Below are positions 10,143 through 19,843 of a stretch of DNA of 64,000 bases, piece after piece. This DNA is from Boseongicola aestuarii (lineage in GTDB: Bacteria; Pseudomonadota; Alphaproteobacteria; Rhodobacterales; Rhodobacteraceae), in NCBI RefSeq assembly GCF_900184815.1, contig NZ_FXXQ01000001.1:186001-250000 (forward strand). Direction: 5' to 3'. Under the pieces are notes generated by a model, which saw only the letters and a program-made list of their open reading frames with translations, was not told the origin of the DNA and did no database searches. The position numbers and the translations under genes are program-made. Numbering within the stretch: position 1 is the first letter of the stretch; every line of letters starts with the position of its first letter.

Positions 10143-10828
10143 CTGCGGATCAGACCGACGAGGCAGCCCTGAACTTTCACCTGATCGTCGTGGAACAGGC
10201 GCGTCTCATAGGCCGGATTTGCGGCTTCCAGTGCAATGGTGTTGCCCTGTTGGCGAAACCGCTTCAACGTCGCTTCCTGATCTTCGACAAGGGCCACGAC
10301 GATGTCGCCATTGTCAGCGGTGTTGGTCTCGCGAATGACAACAATGTCACCATCATTGATGCCGACGTCGATCATCGAGTCGCCCTTGACCTCCAGCGCA
10401 TAGTGGTGGCCCTTGCCCGAAAGCATTTGCCCCGGAACGGCGACTTTGTGGCTCTCTTCGCTGATCGCCGCAATTGGAACACCGGCAGCGATCCGACCCA
10501 TGACGGGCAGTTCCATCGCATGCGCCTCGACAGGCAACGACCTGGCAGGTGGGGCGGCGGCGGGACGATCGCCCTCGATGACTTTCGGAACAAAGCCTTT
10601 CGACGTGTCCAGAGCATCTGGCAGCTTCACGATTTCAATCGCACGCGCACGATGTGCAAGACGACGGATGAAACCACGTTCTTCCAAGGCGGTGATCAAC
10701 CGATGAATGCCCGACTTCGAACGCAGGTCCAGTGCTTCCTTCATTTCGTCGAACGAAGGCGGAACGCCGTCGCGCTGAACGCGCTTGTGAATGAACTCCA
10801 ATAAATCCAATTGCTTACGGGTCAACAT
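10136..10828 (-). CDS. lexA: LexA repressor / self-cleaving SOS regulator
   Basis: The 230-residue protein begins [16 protein letters not shown], the usual LexA start. I reject the 16-residue upstream extension. It has a winged-helix DNA-binding domain (residues 1-70), the Ala-Gly cleavage site in '[11 protein letters not shown]', the catalytic Ser in '[14 protein letters not shown]' and the catalytic Lys in '[10 protein letters not shown]'. RecA filaments trigger self-cleavage and derepression of DNA-repair genes. Tandem GTTC half-sites lie 43 bases upstream, which implies autoregulation. It is the last gene of the trpC-moaC-moeA-lexA series. Confidence 0.97.
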   Translation of the reverse strand: MLTRKQLDLLEFIHKRVQRDGVPPSFDEMKEALDLRSKSGIHRLITALEERGFIRRLAHRARAIEIVKLPDALDTSKGFVPKVIEGDRPAAAPPARSLPVEAHAMELPVMGRIAAGVPIAAISEESHKVAVPGQMLSGKGHHYALEVKGDSMIDVGINDGDIVVIRETNTADNGDIVVALVEDQEATLKRFRQQGNTIALEAANPAYETRLFHDDQVKVQGCLVGLIRSY

Positions 10829-10870
10829 AAACGCAAACCTCCTCTGCTCGCCGAGTTTTTTCGGCCTCGT

Positions 10871-10896
10871 GTTCAAGGAATGTTCTATTCGCGTTC
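10871..10896 (-). promoter_or_regulatory. Overlapping SOS boxes (LexA operators) of lexA
   Basis: Three GTTC half-sites start at 10871, 10882 and 10893, each 11 bases apart, forming two overlapping GTTC-N7-GTTC operators (first: gttcaaggaatgttc). This is the established alphaproteobacterial LexA box. The array lies between the moeA stop and the lexA start, where the lexA promoter should be. Confidence 0.9.
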
Positions 10897-10913
10897 TTGT
10901 TTTGTGTCAATCC

Positions 10914-12086
10914 TCAGAAATCAAGGATTTGCACGGTGTCGCCGATGCATTTCGCCGGATCATGCGGCGGGCGGACGACCAGCACGTTCGCCTTCGCCAG
11001 AACCGACAGAAGACCACTGTCCTGTCGCTCGGCAACGGTGATTTGACCAGCGATGTCATGCGCCCGCATGTAGTGCTCGCGCGGGCCATTGGCTGGGATA
11101 TCATTGGCCAGCGTCGCGGCCCTTGTGGCGGGTGTATGGGCAGGAAGTCCGCGCATCACGTCCAGCATTGGTTGCATGAATATACGCCCGCAAACAATTG
11201 ACGAGACAGGGTTTCCCGGCAGACTAAGCAGAACTGAATCTCCCATCCGCCCGGCCATCAGCGGCTTGCCGGGACGCATGGCGATCTTGTAGAAAGAGCG
11301 CTCGAAACCGCGCATTTCGGCGACTTGCCCGACCAGATCGTGATCGCCGACCGACGCCCCGCCGATGGTCATCACCAGATCGGCACCCGCCGCCAGATCA
11401 AAGACCCCCTGCAGCGACTCCACCCGGTCGCGGGCGATTGGAAGGATGCGCGCGATACCGCCGGAAGCCTCGACCATCGCCGCAAGAGCGATCGCGTTCG
11501 ACGCGATGATCTGGTCTGGTCCCGGCGCTTCTCCGGGCAAGACCAACTCGTCGCCGGTTGCGATCAACGCAACGACTGGCTTTCGCGAAACGACAACCTC
11601 GGGCACATTCATCGCGGCGATCAAAGCCACATCGGACGGGGTCAGAATGCGGGGGGCGTCAAGGGTGTCGCCCACTTTAAAGTCAGTGCCTTCTGGTCTG
11701 ATATATAATGAGGAATCAGGGTTTGATAACACCAAAACAGACGCGCCATTGCGCTCGACATCTTCTTGAATCAACACACGCTTTCCGCCATCGGGAATGG
11801 GTGCGCCGGTAAATATTCGGACGGCCTGTCCCGCCTTCAGCGAACCCTTGAAGCGATGCCCGGCGGCGGCTTCTCCGACGACCGTGAAGGTATCTCCGGG
11901 CCCGACCGTTTCCGTGGTGACTGCATAGCCATCCATAGTCGACGTCGCAAAGGGCGGCTGCCCGCGCGTGGCGGCAACGGGTTGGGCCAATATGCGGCCG
12001 GCGGCATGACGCAGGGCGACGGTTTGTGTGCCGACGGGGCGGGCAAGGGCGAAGACGTGATCCAGCGCCTCGCGGACCGAGATCAC
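10914..12086 (-). CDS. moeA: Molybdopterin molybdenumtransferase MoeA
   Basis: The start is taken as GTG 12086, overlapping the moaC stop as GTGA. This gives a 390-residue protein beginning [13 protein letters not shown] longer frame running upstream reads through moaC and is not real. MoeA inserts molybdate into adenylylated molybdopterin to make active cofactor. The fold's segments 'TSTMDGYA', 'TGDELV' and '[12 protein letters not shown]' are visible, and the C-terminal domain ends just before the lexA operators. Its product would serve the molybdopterin oxidoreductase at 22941-24989. Confidence 0.94.
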   Translation of the reverse strand: MISVREALDHVFALARPVGTQTVALRHAAGRILAQPVAATRGQPPFATSTMDGYAVTTETVGPGDTFTVVGEAAAGHRFKGSLKAGQAVRIFTGAPIPDGGKRVLIQEDVERNGASVLVLSNPDSSLYIRPEGTDFKVGDTLDAPRILTPSDVALIAAMNVPEVVVSRKPVVALIATGDELVLPGEAPGPDQIIASNAIALAAMVEASGGIARILPIARDRVESLQGVFDLAAGADLVMTIGGASVGDHDLVGQVAEMRGFERSFYKIAMRPGKPLMAGRMGDSVLLSLPGNPVSSIVCGRIFMQPMLDVMRGLPAHTPATRAATLANDIPANGPREHYMRAHDIAGQITVAERQDSGLLSVLAKANVLVVRPPHDPAKCIGDTVQILDF

Positions 12087-12562
12087 TTCTCTGCCTCGTA
12101 ACGACCTGATTTCCCGCCATCTTTCAAGATGAGACGTATTCCGTCGATAGTCATGGATTTCTCGATGGCTTTCACCATGTCGTAGATCGTCAAACAAGAC
12201 GTTGATACGGCTGTGAGGGCTTCCATTTCGACGCCCGTCTGGCCGGAGGTCTTGACGGTCGCTTCGACGCGGATACCGGGAAGGGCGGGATCCGCCGTTA
12301 GGTCGAGCGAAACTTTTGTGATGGGCAACGGGTGGCACAGTGGAATGAGATCTGACGTTTTCTTCGCCGCCATGATCCCGGCAAGCCGTGCGACGGACAG
12401 GACATCGCCTTTCTTGGCTCGACCTTCTGTTATTATTTCAAGGGTTTGCGCGCTCATATGCACGTATCCCTCGGCAATGGCGATCCGGTCCGTGTGCTCT
12501 TTTTCGGAGACGTCGACCATGTGGGCCTGGCCTTGGGGATCGAAATGAGTGAGGCCAGACAT
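12083..12562 (-). CDS. moaC: Cyclic pyranopterin monophosphate synthase MoaC
   Basis: The 159-residue protein converts the MoaA product to cyclic pyranopterin monophosphate, the first stable intermediate of molybdenum cofactor synthesis. Family motifs visible are '[14 protein letters not shown]', '[13 protein letters not shown]' (about residues 73-85) and '[17 protein letters not shown]' near residues 108-124, with the C-terminal '[17 protein letters not shown]'. The start ATG shares a base with the trpC stop (TGATG) and its stop overlaps moeA, so the three are probably translated in series. Confidence 0.97.
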   Translation of the reverse strand: MSGLTHFDPQGQAHMVDVSEKEHTDRIAIAEGYVHMSAQTLEIITEGRAKKGDVLSVARLAGIMAAKKTSDLIPLCHPLPITKVSLDLTADPALPGIRVEATVKTSGQTGVEMEALTAVSTSCLTIYDMVKAIEKSMTIDGIRLILKDGGKSGRYEAEK

Positions 12563-13377
12563 CAGGCGACCCCGCGTACGGGGATTGGGTTGGCGAGAAT
12601 GGCACGGGTGGCGGCTTCGACGTCGCTCTGGCGCATCAGGCTTTCGCCGATGAGAAAACTGCGTGTTCCGATTTTCGCCATGCGATCAAGATCTTGCGGA
12701 GTGAACAACCCGCTTTCGGCGACCATTATGCGGCCTTCGGGTACATCCTTTGCGAGGCGTTCGGTGGTGCCGAGATCGGTCTCGAAGGTCTTGAGATTGC
12801 GGTTGTTGATGCCCAAGAGCGGTGAGCGCAACTGGGTCGCGCGGGCGAGTTCTTCTTCGTCATGAACTTCGAGCAGAACGTCCATATTCCAATCGTTTAC
12901 GGCGCAGTCTTCAAGCTCTTTTGCCTGGTCATCTGTGACGCTAGCCATGATGATGAGGATGCAATCGGCACCCCAAGCGCGGGCTTCGGCGATCTGGTAT
13001 GTGTCATACATGAAATCCTTGCGCAGACAGGGCAAGGCGACCGCGTTGCGGGCGGCGACGAGGAACTCGGGCGCGCCCTGAAAGCTGGGGGTGTCCGTGA
13101 GCACGGAAAGACAGGTGGCACCGCCTGCTTCATAGGCTTTCGCCAGAGCGGGCGGGTCGAAGTCGGCGCGGATCAAACCTTTGGAAGGGCTGGCTTTTTT
13201 GATCTCGGCGATCAGCGCGTAGCCGTCTTTCGACGCTGCGGAGAGCGCCTTGGCGAAGCCGCGTGTCGGTTCGGCGTCGCGGGCGCGGGCGGTGACTTCG
13301 GACAAGGGGCGCGCGGCTTTGGCCTCGGCGATCTCGTCGAGTTTATAGGCTTTGATACGGTCTAATGCAGTGCTCAT
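12562..13377 (-). CDS. trpC: Indole-3-glycerol-phosphate synthase
   Basis: The 271-residue TIM-barrel enzyme forms indole-3-glycerol phosphate in tryptophan synthesis. Visible motifs are '[15 protein letters not shown]' (phosphate and substrate binding), '[12 protein letters not shown]' with the catalytic Lys, and '[14 protein letters not shown]'. I chose ATG 13377 ([12 protein letters not shown]), because residues upstream of it in the same frame look like non-coding or opposite-strand sequence. The phased repeat at 13413-13456 lies just upstream. ung and a broken PLP gene separate it from trpD. Confidence 0.96.
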   Translation of the reverse strand: MSTALDRIKAYKLDEIAEAKAARPLSEVTARARDAEPTRGFAKALSAASKDGYALIAEIKKASPSKGLIRADFDPPALAKAYEAGGATCLSVLTDTPSFQGAPEFLVAARNAVALPCLRKDFMYDTYQIAEARAWGADCILIIMASVTDDQAKELEDCAVNDWNMDVLLEVHDEEELARATQLRSPLLGINNRNLKTFETDLGTTERLAKDVPEGRIMVAESGLFTPQDLDRMAKIGTRSFLIGESLMRQSDVEAATRAILANPIPVRGVA

Positions 13378-13412
13378 GAAGGTGAGATAGCGCGTCTTGG
13401 GCGGTCTGAAAA

Positions 13413-13456
13413 GGCACGTCTGTCTGACGTCGGTATAACGTCGGTTTCGCGTCGGT
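13413..13456 (-). repeat. 11-bp phased tandem repeat (acgtcggt units, minus-strand copy)
   Basis: Read on the plus strand, units end in cggt at 13434, 13445 and 13456, with a weaker unit ending at 13423 (acgtctgt). On the minus strand this is accgacgcgaa, accgacgttat, accgacgtcag, the same 11-base unit as at 4285-4328. It lies 36 bases upstream of the trpC ATG and downstream of ung, so it could be a trpC regulatory element or part of a dispersed intergenic repeat. Confidence 0.8.
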
Positions 13457-13483
13457 GCGACCGTTCGCACCATTAGGGCCTTG

Positions 13484-14140
13484 TTAGGGTGCGCCAACCC
13501 AGTCGATCGGGGCTTCGCCGCGTGCCTGGAGCCATGCGTTGACGCGCGAAAACGGGCGTGCGCCGAAAAACCCCCGGCGGGCGGACAGCGGCGAGGGATG
13601 GGCGGTCTCGATGACAAGGTGATTGCCGGGTCGAATGTCAGCGCGGAACGATTGCGCGTGATTGCCCCAAAGGAGAAACGCGCAATCCCGGCCCGAGACT
13701 TTGGCGAGGACGTCGCGGGTGAGGTGTGACCATCCGAGTTTGGCATGCGCGCCCGCCGCCCCTTCGGGAACCGAAAGCGCGGTATTGAGGAGAAGAACCC
13801 CTTGGGCGGCCCAATGGCTGAGGTCGCCCGTGTCCGGCTGCGCGCCGAGGTCGTCGGCCATTTCGCGGTAGATGTTTTTCAAGGAGCGCGGCAGGGCGAC
13901 ATCGGGGGCGACGGAAAAAGCGAGGCCGTTGGCGTGGCCGCGCGTCGGGTAGGGATCCTGCCCGAGAATGACAATGCGGGTGTCGTCTGGCTGGGTGCGT
14001 TCGAGCGCTGCAAAGCGCAGGTCGTCGGGCGGCAGCAGGGTGCGTGTTTCGCTGGCAAGCTGCGCGCGGATGGCGGGCCAGTGGGCGGCAAAGAACGGCA
14101 GGTCAGCCCATGCACCAAGACGGGTCAAAGGGTCAGGCAT
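13484..14140 (-). CDS. ung: Uracil-DNA glycosylase (family 1)
   Basis: The 218-residue enzyme excises uracil from DNA to start base-excision repair. The water-activating loop '[20 protein letters not shown]' (catalytic Asp), the uracil-binding Asn in '[12 protein letters not shown]' and the minor-groove loop '[12 protein letters not shown]' with the catalytic His are all present. ATG 14140 ([11 protein letters not shown]) is chosen over an upstream in-frame ATG at 14293 whose extra residues do not look like protein. It stands between the broken PLP gene and trpC. Confidence 0.95.
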   Translation of the reverse strand: MPDPLTRLGAWADLPFFAAHWPAIRAQLASETRTLLPPDDLRFAALERTQPDDTRIVILGQDPYPTRGHANGLAFSVAPDVALPRSLKNIYREMADDLGAQPDTGDLSHWAAQGVLLLNTALSVPEGAAGAHAKLGWSHLTRDVLAKVSGRDCAFLLWGNHAQSFRADIRPGNHLVIETAHPSPLSARRGFFGARPFSRVNAWLQARGEAPIDWVGAP

Positions 14141-14299
14141 GGGGTTTTTCGGGCATGGATGGCTCTGGGGTTTGGGTGGCTTAAAGGGCGAGCATGGCGA
14201 GGTTGGACGGCGTGGACAAGGGGCAGGGACATCTATGCGGGCAAGGGACGAGTGTGAGCTTTCGACGCGATCCCGGCCCGCGCATTTCTTCATGCGAGG

Positions 14300-15229
14300 T
14301 TAGCGGTAAATATGTCCTCCAAGGTATTTCATACCGTCATCGCAACCAAAAGTGACAACACGCTTTCCCGCTCCCAGATCGATGGCGAGGTCGATCGCTG
14401 CGCATACGTTCAAGCCTGTCGAGCCCCCAGCGAAGATACCCTCTTCACGGGCAAGGCGACGGCACATCTCAAAGCCCTTGTCCTGATCCACTGTTCGCAC
14501 GTCACTCAAGATGGATCTGTCGAGAAACGGAGGTTCGGGAAACACGGCAATGCCTTCCACGTTGTGTGCCCCCGACTTCCCAGTGGTCAAAAGTGGAGAC
14601 TGCGCGGGCTCAAGAGCAATGACTTTTGGTTTGACTCCAAACTCATGCATTCCATCAAGCGTCCCCATCATGGCCGCACCTGTTCCGACAGCGGCACAAA
14701 AAACGTCAAAGTCCCCATCAAGCGACCGAGCGATTTCCTGCCCCAGCGGCACGTAGCCCCGACGCACGTCCGGAGAACCAAATTGATCTGCATAGTAATG
14801 CGATGGTTGCTCTGCCAACGCGTAGGCCCGCTGCTTCATGCGCTCGGCAAGTTCGTGTGTGATCTTGCCATCGATACTCTTTTCGACCAGAACCTATGCG
14901 CCGAACGCCTCCATCGCTTGCTGTTTGGAGTGAGAGAACGCATCCGAATATACCGCGATGAACTTCAATCCCAGCACCGCGGAAACAAATGCAAGTGCTG
15001 TTCCCGTACTGCCTCCTGTGAATTCGACGACGGTATCGCCAGAAGTCACGTCACCTCGGGCAAGGGCCGCTGACAGAAGCGAGATTGCCATTCGGTCTTT
15101 GTACGAGCCTGTCGGATTGCTTCCTTCGAGTTTAACCCAGACTTCGGCCGCGCCTTCGGGAACAACCTTGCCGAGCCGGACAAGCGGCGTGTTACCGATG
15201 GCTGACAATCCACCCCCAGCATTTTCCAT
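14300..15229 (-). pseudogene. Cysteine-synthase-family PLP enzyme with in-frame TAG
   Basis: Residues 1-111 and 113-309 lie in one frame, separated by a single TAG at 14896-14894 (codon 112, in the context AFGA-stop-VLVEK, where relatives usually have Glu or Gln). All fold-type II PLP features are otherwise intact: the PLP lysine in 'NPTGSYKDRMA' (Lys44), 'EFTGGSTGTALAF' for the substrate carboxylate, and 'EEGIFAGGSTGLN' for the phosphate. It resembles CysK/CBS-type beta-replacement enzymes, and the exact substrate is unknown. One substitution (GAG or CAG to TAG) explains the break, and the absence of other damage means the lesion is recent or a sequencing error. Local GC looks slightly lower than in trpD. 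Confidence 0.85.
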
Positions 15230-15458
15230 GGAAATCCTCCTGAAACACTGTCAGCCGAAAAAGGCAGGAGGGGAAGGACAAAGAAAATCAGAAGACTTGC
15301 GAGCTGCATCAATCATACTTCCCGAGGTACGGAAAGTATGGCTGCTTTCGGCTGGAGGCCGGCGTCTGTGCGTTGTCGGATCTTGAAACGGCGTGCCGGT
15401 TGCGGACGTCACATTGGCGTATACCGATGACGGCCCTGATCAGAGCGCGAGCCTGCGC

Positions 15459-16475
15459 TCAGCCGCCTTGGGTGATTTTTGCCAGACCATCGATCTTCGC
15501 ACGCGCGGCGCCGCTGTCGATGGATTGGGCTGCCATATCAACACCTTCCGGCAAGCCGTGGGCCACGCCTGCGATAACAAGAGCGGCGGCGGCATTTAGG
15601 AGCACCGCGTCGCGGTAGGCGGAGGTTTCACCGGCGAGAAGCGCCTGGAACGCACGGGCGTTGTCTTCGGGCGTGCCGCCGACGATGGCCTCGAATGGGT
15701 GGACGGGCAGGTGGGCGTCTTCGGGGTGGACAGACATTTCAGTGATCTCGCCATCCTTCAGGGCAACGACGGCGGTCGGGCCTGTAATGGTGATCTCGTC
15801 GGTGCCGTCCGAGCCGTGGACGAGCCATGCGGCCTCGCTTCCAAGGGCTTTGAGGGTTTCGGTCATGGGGCGCAGCATATCCTCAGAGAAAGCGCCGGTC
15901 AGCTGGCGTTTGGCGCCTGCGGGGTTTGTGAGGGGACCGAGGATGTTGAAGATCGTGCGGGTGCCAAGTTCGGCGCGGGTCGGCATGACGTGGGCGATGG
16001 CGGGGTGGTGCATCGGGGCCATCATGAAGCCGATTCCGACCTCGTTTATGGCACGTTCCACAACGTCTGGGCCGACCATGACGTTAATGCCCATCTGGGT
16101 GAGCGCGTCCGCCGCACCCGATTTGGACGAGAGGTTGCGGTTGCCGTGTTTGGCGACCGTCACGCCGGCGCCGGCGACAACGAAAGCGGTGGCGGTCGAG
16201 ATGTTGAGCGTGCCTTTGCCGTCGCCACCGGTGCCGACGATGTCCATCGCACCCTCTGGGGCTTTGACGGCTTTGCACTTGGCGCGCATGACGCTGGCGG
16301 CGGCGGCGTATTCTTCGACCGTTTCGCCCCGCGTGCGCAGGGTCATCAGGAGGCCGCCGATCTGTGAGGGCGTCGCTTCGCCGTTGAACAGGATACGGAA
16401 CGCTGCTTCGGCTTCCGCGCGGGTCAGCGGGCGATCAACGGCGGCGGCAATGAGGGCTTTGATGTCGGATTTCAT
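15459..16475 (-). CDS. trpD: Anthranilate phosphoribosyltransferase
   Basis: The 338-residue enzyme adds phosphoribose to anthranilate. The glycine-rich PRPP loop '[18 protein letters not shown]' (about residues 79-96), '[17 protein letters not shown]' and the metal-binding '[10 protein letters not shown]' segment are present. Its ATG overlaps the trpG stop (ATGA), so trpG and trpD are co-translated. Downstream, a 230-base gap and two unrelated genes separate it from trpC. Confidence 0.97.
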   Translation of the reverse strand: MKSDIKALIAAAVDRPLTRAEAEAAFRILFNGEATPSQIGGLLMTLRTRGETVEEYAAAASVMRAKCKAVKAPEGAMDIVGTGGDGKGTLNISTATAFVVAGAGVTVAKHGNRNLSSKSGAADALTQMGINVMVGPDVVERAINEVGIGFMMAPMHHPAIAHVMPTRAELGTRTIFNILGPLTNPAGAKRQLTGAFSEDMLRPMTETLKALGSEAAWLVHGSDGTDEITITGPTAVVALKDGEITEMSVHPEDAHLPVHPFEAIVGGTPEDNARAFQALLAGETSAYRDAVLLNAAAALVIAGVAHGLPEGVDMAAQSIDSGAARAKIDGLAKITQGG

Positions 16476-17065
16476 GCGGGCTCACCGGTCAGGGCGGGGA
16501 CGATGTCGAGGAAGTTTTTCAGCATGGCGTGGCCGTGTTCCGAGCGGATCGATTCCGGGTGGAATTGCAGCCCGTGGATCGGTTTGGTCTTGTGTTGCAG
16601 GCCCATGATCGTGCCGTCTTCGAGCCATGCCGTGACCTCCAGCGAGTCCGGCAGGGTTTCGCGTTCGACGATCAGCGAGTGATATCGCGTGGCGGCAAGT
16701 GGTGAGGGCAGGCCTTTGAACAGGGACGTGCCGCCATGGTGCATCTGGCCCAGTTTGCCGTGGACGATGTCTTTGGCACGCACAACCTTGCCGCCAAAGA
16801 CCTGACCGATGGTCTGGTGGCCGAGGCAGACGCCCAGCAGCGGCGTATTGGTTTCCGCTGCCGCTTCGGTAAGGGCGAGGCATATACCTGCCTTGTCGGG
16901 ATCGCAGGGGCCGGGAGAGAGGATAATGGCTTGGGGTTTCAGCGCCATGGCCTCTTGCACATTCAGCGCATCGTTGCGGTGAACCACACATTCCGCGCCA
17001 AGCTCGCCCAGAAAATGGACCAGGTTGAAGGTGAAACTGTCGTAATTATCGATAAGAAGTAACAT
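16472..17065 (-). CDS. trpG: Anthranilate synthase glutamine amidotransferase subunit
   Basis: The 197-residue class I amidotransferase supplies ammonia to TrpE. The catalytic Cys is in '[13 protein letters not shown]', and the His-Glu pair is in '[14 protein letters not shown]'. The N-terminus [17 protein letters not shown] is typical. TrpE is not in the window. It is divergent from the YibQ-like gene across 130 bases that should hold both promoters. No Trp-rich leader peptide was recognised in this short gap. Confidence 0.95.
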   Translation of the reverse strand: MLLLIDNYDSFTFNLVHFLGELGAECVVHRNDALNVQEAMALKPQAIILSPGPCDPDKAGICLALTEAAAETNTPLLGVCLGHQTIGQVFGGKVVRAKDIVHGKLGQMHHGGTSLFKGLPSPLAATRYHSLIVERETLPDSLEVTAWLEDGTIMGLQHKTKPIHGLQFHPESIRSEHGHAMLKNFLDIVPALTGEPA

Positions 17066-17195
17066 TTTGGGTGTCTTCGCGCCTATGCGTGCAGATATGG
17101 GGTGTCAGGCGCCGAAAGCGCCGGTATACTTGGTCAGAGGTGTCGCCGTTCGTCAAGGCACCCAAGAGCATTTGAGCAGAACAAAGGAGAGGGCG

Positions 17196-18743
17196 TTGGC
17201 ACGCGGCTTTCTCGCAGGCATATTTTGGGGCGGTATCGTGGGTTTCGCGATGCTGGCTGTTTCCAGTTTTGTATTCGGACGGCAGGAGCTTAGCTTGCCG
17301 CGCCCGGAGGCCGTACCTGTCGAGGTGCCGGCCGGAACGGAATTCGATCAGGCACGGCCTGAGACGGATCCCGTGGTGCCCGAAGCCGAGACGCGCCCGG
17401 ACGCCGAACAGGTCTCGGGTGTCGTGGCTCCAGAGGACGCGGTCGAAACTCCGCCTTCGTTCGATACTTCTTCTCTGGAAGTGCCGCAGCCAAGCGTGGA
17501 CGGTCCCGGCGGGTTAGCACAAACGCCAGACGTTGCAGAAGAGATCGACATCACCGTGACCGGGCCTGCGGGGTCCAGCGCAGACGTGCCGGCTGCGGGA
17601 CCTGAGTTGGTCGCTCCGGATGTTCCGGGCACCGCGCCAGAAACGGCGACGGATGCGCCGGTCGAAGGGCAGGCCCCTGACGCGGACGACGTCGCGGTCG
17701 TCGCACCCGAGGTTGTCGATGAGCCAGCCCCCGTGACGCCCGCCCCTGACGTTTCCGAGAGCCCGGAAAAGGTCACGCCACGCATCATCGAAACGGATTC
17801 GGCGCTTGTGCCAAGCGCGCCCGCTGCCCCCGAGGCTGTCGAAGCGCCGGTTGCCGATGAGGCGCCTAATGCGATAATTCGCGTGGATGGTGGCGAAAGC
17901 GAGTTTTTCCGCCCCGTCGATGAGATTGGTAATATGGCGCAGAACGTCGAGACTGACCGTCTGCCGCGGATCGGAAGTGATCCGGTCGAGGTGGCGCCGG
18001 TCTTGCCGAGTGATGACGCTTCGCAGGATGCGACTGACACCACGCCACAAGAGACCCTTCGACTGGATACGGGCGATGCTCTGACGCGGTGGGCGACGGC
18101 TTTTGAAGCGCCAGACGACAAACCGCTGATGTCCATCGTTCTGGTGCATGAAGGCGATGCGGCTTTGGCGCAGGACGTTGTGGACGGCCTGCCTGCGGCG
18201 GTGTCGTTTGGTGTCAATGCGGGATCGCCGGGCGCGGCGACGATTGCGCGCGCGTATCGCGATATGGGACGCGAGGTCGTGATGATCCCGTCCTTGCCAT
18301 TCGAGGCAACGCCACAGGATGTGGAAGTGGCCTTGCGCGTGAATTTCGAGACGATCCCGGAAGCGGTCGCGGTGATGGACAATTCCGGCGATAGTTTCCA
18401 GTCGAACCGCTCGGCTGTGGCGCAGGTGGTCGATGTCGTGACGGCCTCGGGACACGGGTTGATTACCTTCCCGCGCGGTCTGAACACGGCCCATCAGCGG
18501 GCCGAGCGCGCCGGTGTGCCGACGGGTCTGATCTTCCGCGATATTGACGGGGCGGATGAGACGAACGAGCAAATCCGCCGTGCCATGGATCGCGCCGCGT
18601 TCCGCGCGCGTCAGAACGAGGCGGTGATTCTGGTCGGGCGCACTGAGGCGACGACGCTGGAGGCACTGGCCGAATGGGTGCTTGGGAACCGGGCAGCAAG
18701 TGTGACGCTGGCGCCGATTTCAGCAGCGTTGATGGCGGATTGA
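17196..18743 (+). CDS. Divergent polysaccharide deacetylase (YibQ-like) family protein
   Basis: I start this 515-residue protein at TTG 17196, which has a strong AAAGGAGAGGGCG site and gives the Roseobacter-like start (M/L)ARGFLAGIFWGG. ATGs further upstream lack a ribosome site. A membrane anchor covers about residues 5-28. A long, low-complexity Pro/Ala/Val/Glu/Asp-rich stretch follows to about residue 300. The C-terminal 210 residues form the deacetylase-like domain ('PLMSIVLVHEGDAAL', 'EVVMIPSLPFEATPQD', 'GHGLITFPRGLN'). The family belongs to the NodB superfamily but lacks its metal ligands. A cell-envelope role is likely and the exact substrate is unknown. Confidence 0.85.
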   Translation: MARGFLAGIFWGGIVGFAMLAVSSFVFGRQELSLPRPEAVPVEVPAGTEFDQARPETDPVVPEAETRPDAEQVSGVVAPEDAVETPPSFDTSSLEVPQPSVDGPGGLAQTPDVAEEIDITVTGPAGSSADVPAAGPELVAPDVPGTAPETATDAPVEGQAPDADDVAVVAPEVVDEPAPVTPAPDVSESPEKVTPRIIETDSALVPSAPAAPEAVEAPVADEAPNAIIRVDGGESEFFRPVDEIGNMAQNVETDRLPRIGSDPVEVAPVLPSDDASQDATDTTPQETLRLDTGDALTRWATAFEAPDDKPLMSIVLVHEGDAALAQDVVDGLPAAVSFGVNAGSPGAATIARAYRDMGREVVMIPSLPFEATPQDVEVALRVNFETIPEAVAVMDNSGDSFQSNRSAVAQVVDVVTASGHGLITFPRGLNTAHQRAERAGVPTGLIFRDIDGADETNEQIRRAMDRAAFRARQNEAVILVGRTEATTLEALAEWVLGNRAASVTLAPISAALMAD

Positions 18744-18928
18744 GGAGCGAGGCGCGGCACGCGTTGAGCGAACTTGGATATTCGGGCGTTCCGGTGAGCA
18801 CGGGGATTTGCGAAGGCTGCGAAGCGCAGGTTTGAGCCCGCAGGCGACTTTCAAGCGTATTCGTGCTATAAGCCCCCTTAGCGAGGCAAGCATACATGTA
18901 GAAACCGCTCTTTTGGGAGGACGGTCAC

Positions 18929-19222
18929 ATGATTATGCGGATATTTCAGGTCATCACACGACACGGTAAAGAGGAAGAATTTAGCAAATTCTTCCACGAA
19001 ACCGCAATTCCCCTGATGAAAGGGACGAAGGGAATTGTTCAGGTTTTGCCCGGCGCTCCGCGAGCGGACTCTCCCAGAGAGTTCAGCTTTGTCATGATCT
19101 GGGACAGTTTGGAATCGCTCAAGGCTTTTGTTGGCGACGATTACAAAAGCCCTCACATCGACCCGTCCGAGGCTGAGCTGGTCGAGTTCCGGACCATCAA
19201 ACACTACGACCTGGTCGAATAG
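18929..19222 (+). CDS. Antibiotic biosynthesis monooxygenase (ABM) domain protein
   Basis: The 97-residue protein consists of a single dimeric alpha/beta-barrel domain (MRIFQVITRHGKEEEF, then a helix and 'FSFVMIWDSLESLKAF'). ABM-fold proteins include quinol monooxygenases and heme-degrading enzymes, but many have no known reaction. ATG 18929 follows a TTGGGAGGA ribosome site. The GFA gene follows by 40 bases with its own site, so the two probably form a small operon. Base composition looks slightly lower in GC than neighbours. Confidence 0.8.
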   Translation: MIMRIFQVITRHGKEEEFSKFFHETAIPLMKGTKGIVQVLPGAPRADSPREFSFVMIWDSLESLKAFVGDDYKSPHIDPSEAELVEFRTIKHYDLVE

Positions 19223-19262
19223 GTTTTGGCGCAGGGAAACAGCCAACGCTTGGGAGGTAAAA

Positions 19263-19721
19263 ATGCTCAAAGGCAAATGCGGTTGCGGTGCCGTCACTTA
19301 TCAAATGAAAACCAATCCGATGTTCGTGCATTGCTGTCATTGCAGCGAGTGTCAGCGACAGACTGGATCGGCTTATGTCCTGAACGCCATTATTGAGGCA
19401 GACCGGGTCATTTTCGAGGGACCCACCACAGAGAACGCGCTTGCGACGCCAAGCGGCAAGGGACAAATCGTTACCCGGTGTGCGGCATGCGGCGTCGCCA
19501 TTTTCAGTAGCTATATGATCCGTCTTGGAAAGCTGAGGTATGTGCGCGTCGGCACGTTGGATGATCCCGATCTGTGTCGCCCGGATGTGCAGATCTTTAC
19601 AGGCAGCAAGCAGGCTTGGGTGCCTCTCAGCGATGACATTCCCAGCTTTGACGGGTTCTACAAATTTGATGACCTGTGGCCCCCGGCGGCGCTTGAACGT
19701 CTGAAGCTAGCACTGGCCTAG
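19263..19721 (+). CDS. GFA family (glutathione-dependent formaldehyde-activating-like) protein
   Basis: The 152-residue zinc-binding protein starts at ATG 19263 after TTGGGAGGTAAAA. The ligand cysteines are visible: KCGCGAVTY near residues 5-13, CCHCSECQRQTGSAY near 24-38, and CAACGVAIFS further on. The fold is that of Gfa/CENP-V. Although named for glutathione and formaldehyde, most members have no proven activity. The upstream neighbour is the ABM protein. Confidence 0.9.
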   Translation: MLKGKCGCGAVTYQMKTNPMFVHCCHCSECQRQTGSAYVLNAIIEADRVIFEGPTTENALATPSGKGQIVTRCAACGVAIFSSYMIRLGKLRYVRVGTLDDPDLCRPDVQIFTGSKQAWVPLSDDIPSFDGFYKFDDLWPPAALERLKLALA

Positions 19722-19843
19722 CCGCAGCGCACTTACGGCACGAGAACGGTCGCGTCTTCGCGCAGTGTGGATATTGGCATTGCAACGCAAAAGCACCCGA
19801 AAAATCTTCGGGCGCTTGATGTTGGTGTTTGCGGGATGGCGCC

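Noticed and set aside
12086-12338. Longer MoeA start at ATG 12338
   Set aside because: The extra 84 residues are an out-of-frame reading of moaC, and GTG 12086 overlapping the moaC stop is the natural start.
15443-15460. Hairpin gagcgc/gcgctc at the trpD stop as a terminator
   Set aside because: The stem is only six bases with no T-run and it includes the stop codon.
17348-18487. Ser/Thr-rich minus-strand frame opposite the YibQ-like gene
   Set aside because: The low-complexity repeats are the antisense image of the Pro/Ala/Val/Asp-rich linker of the real gene.
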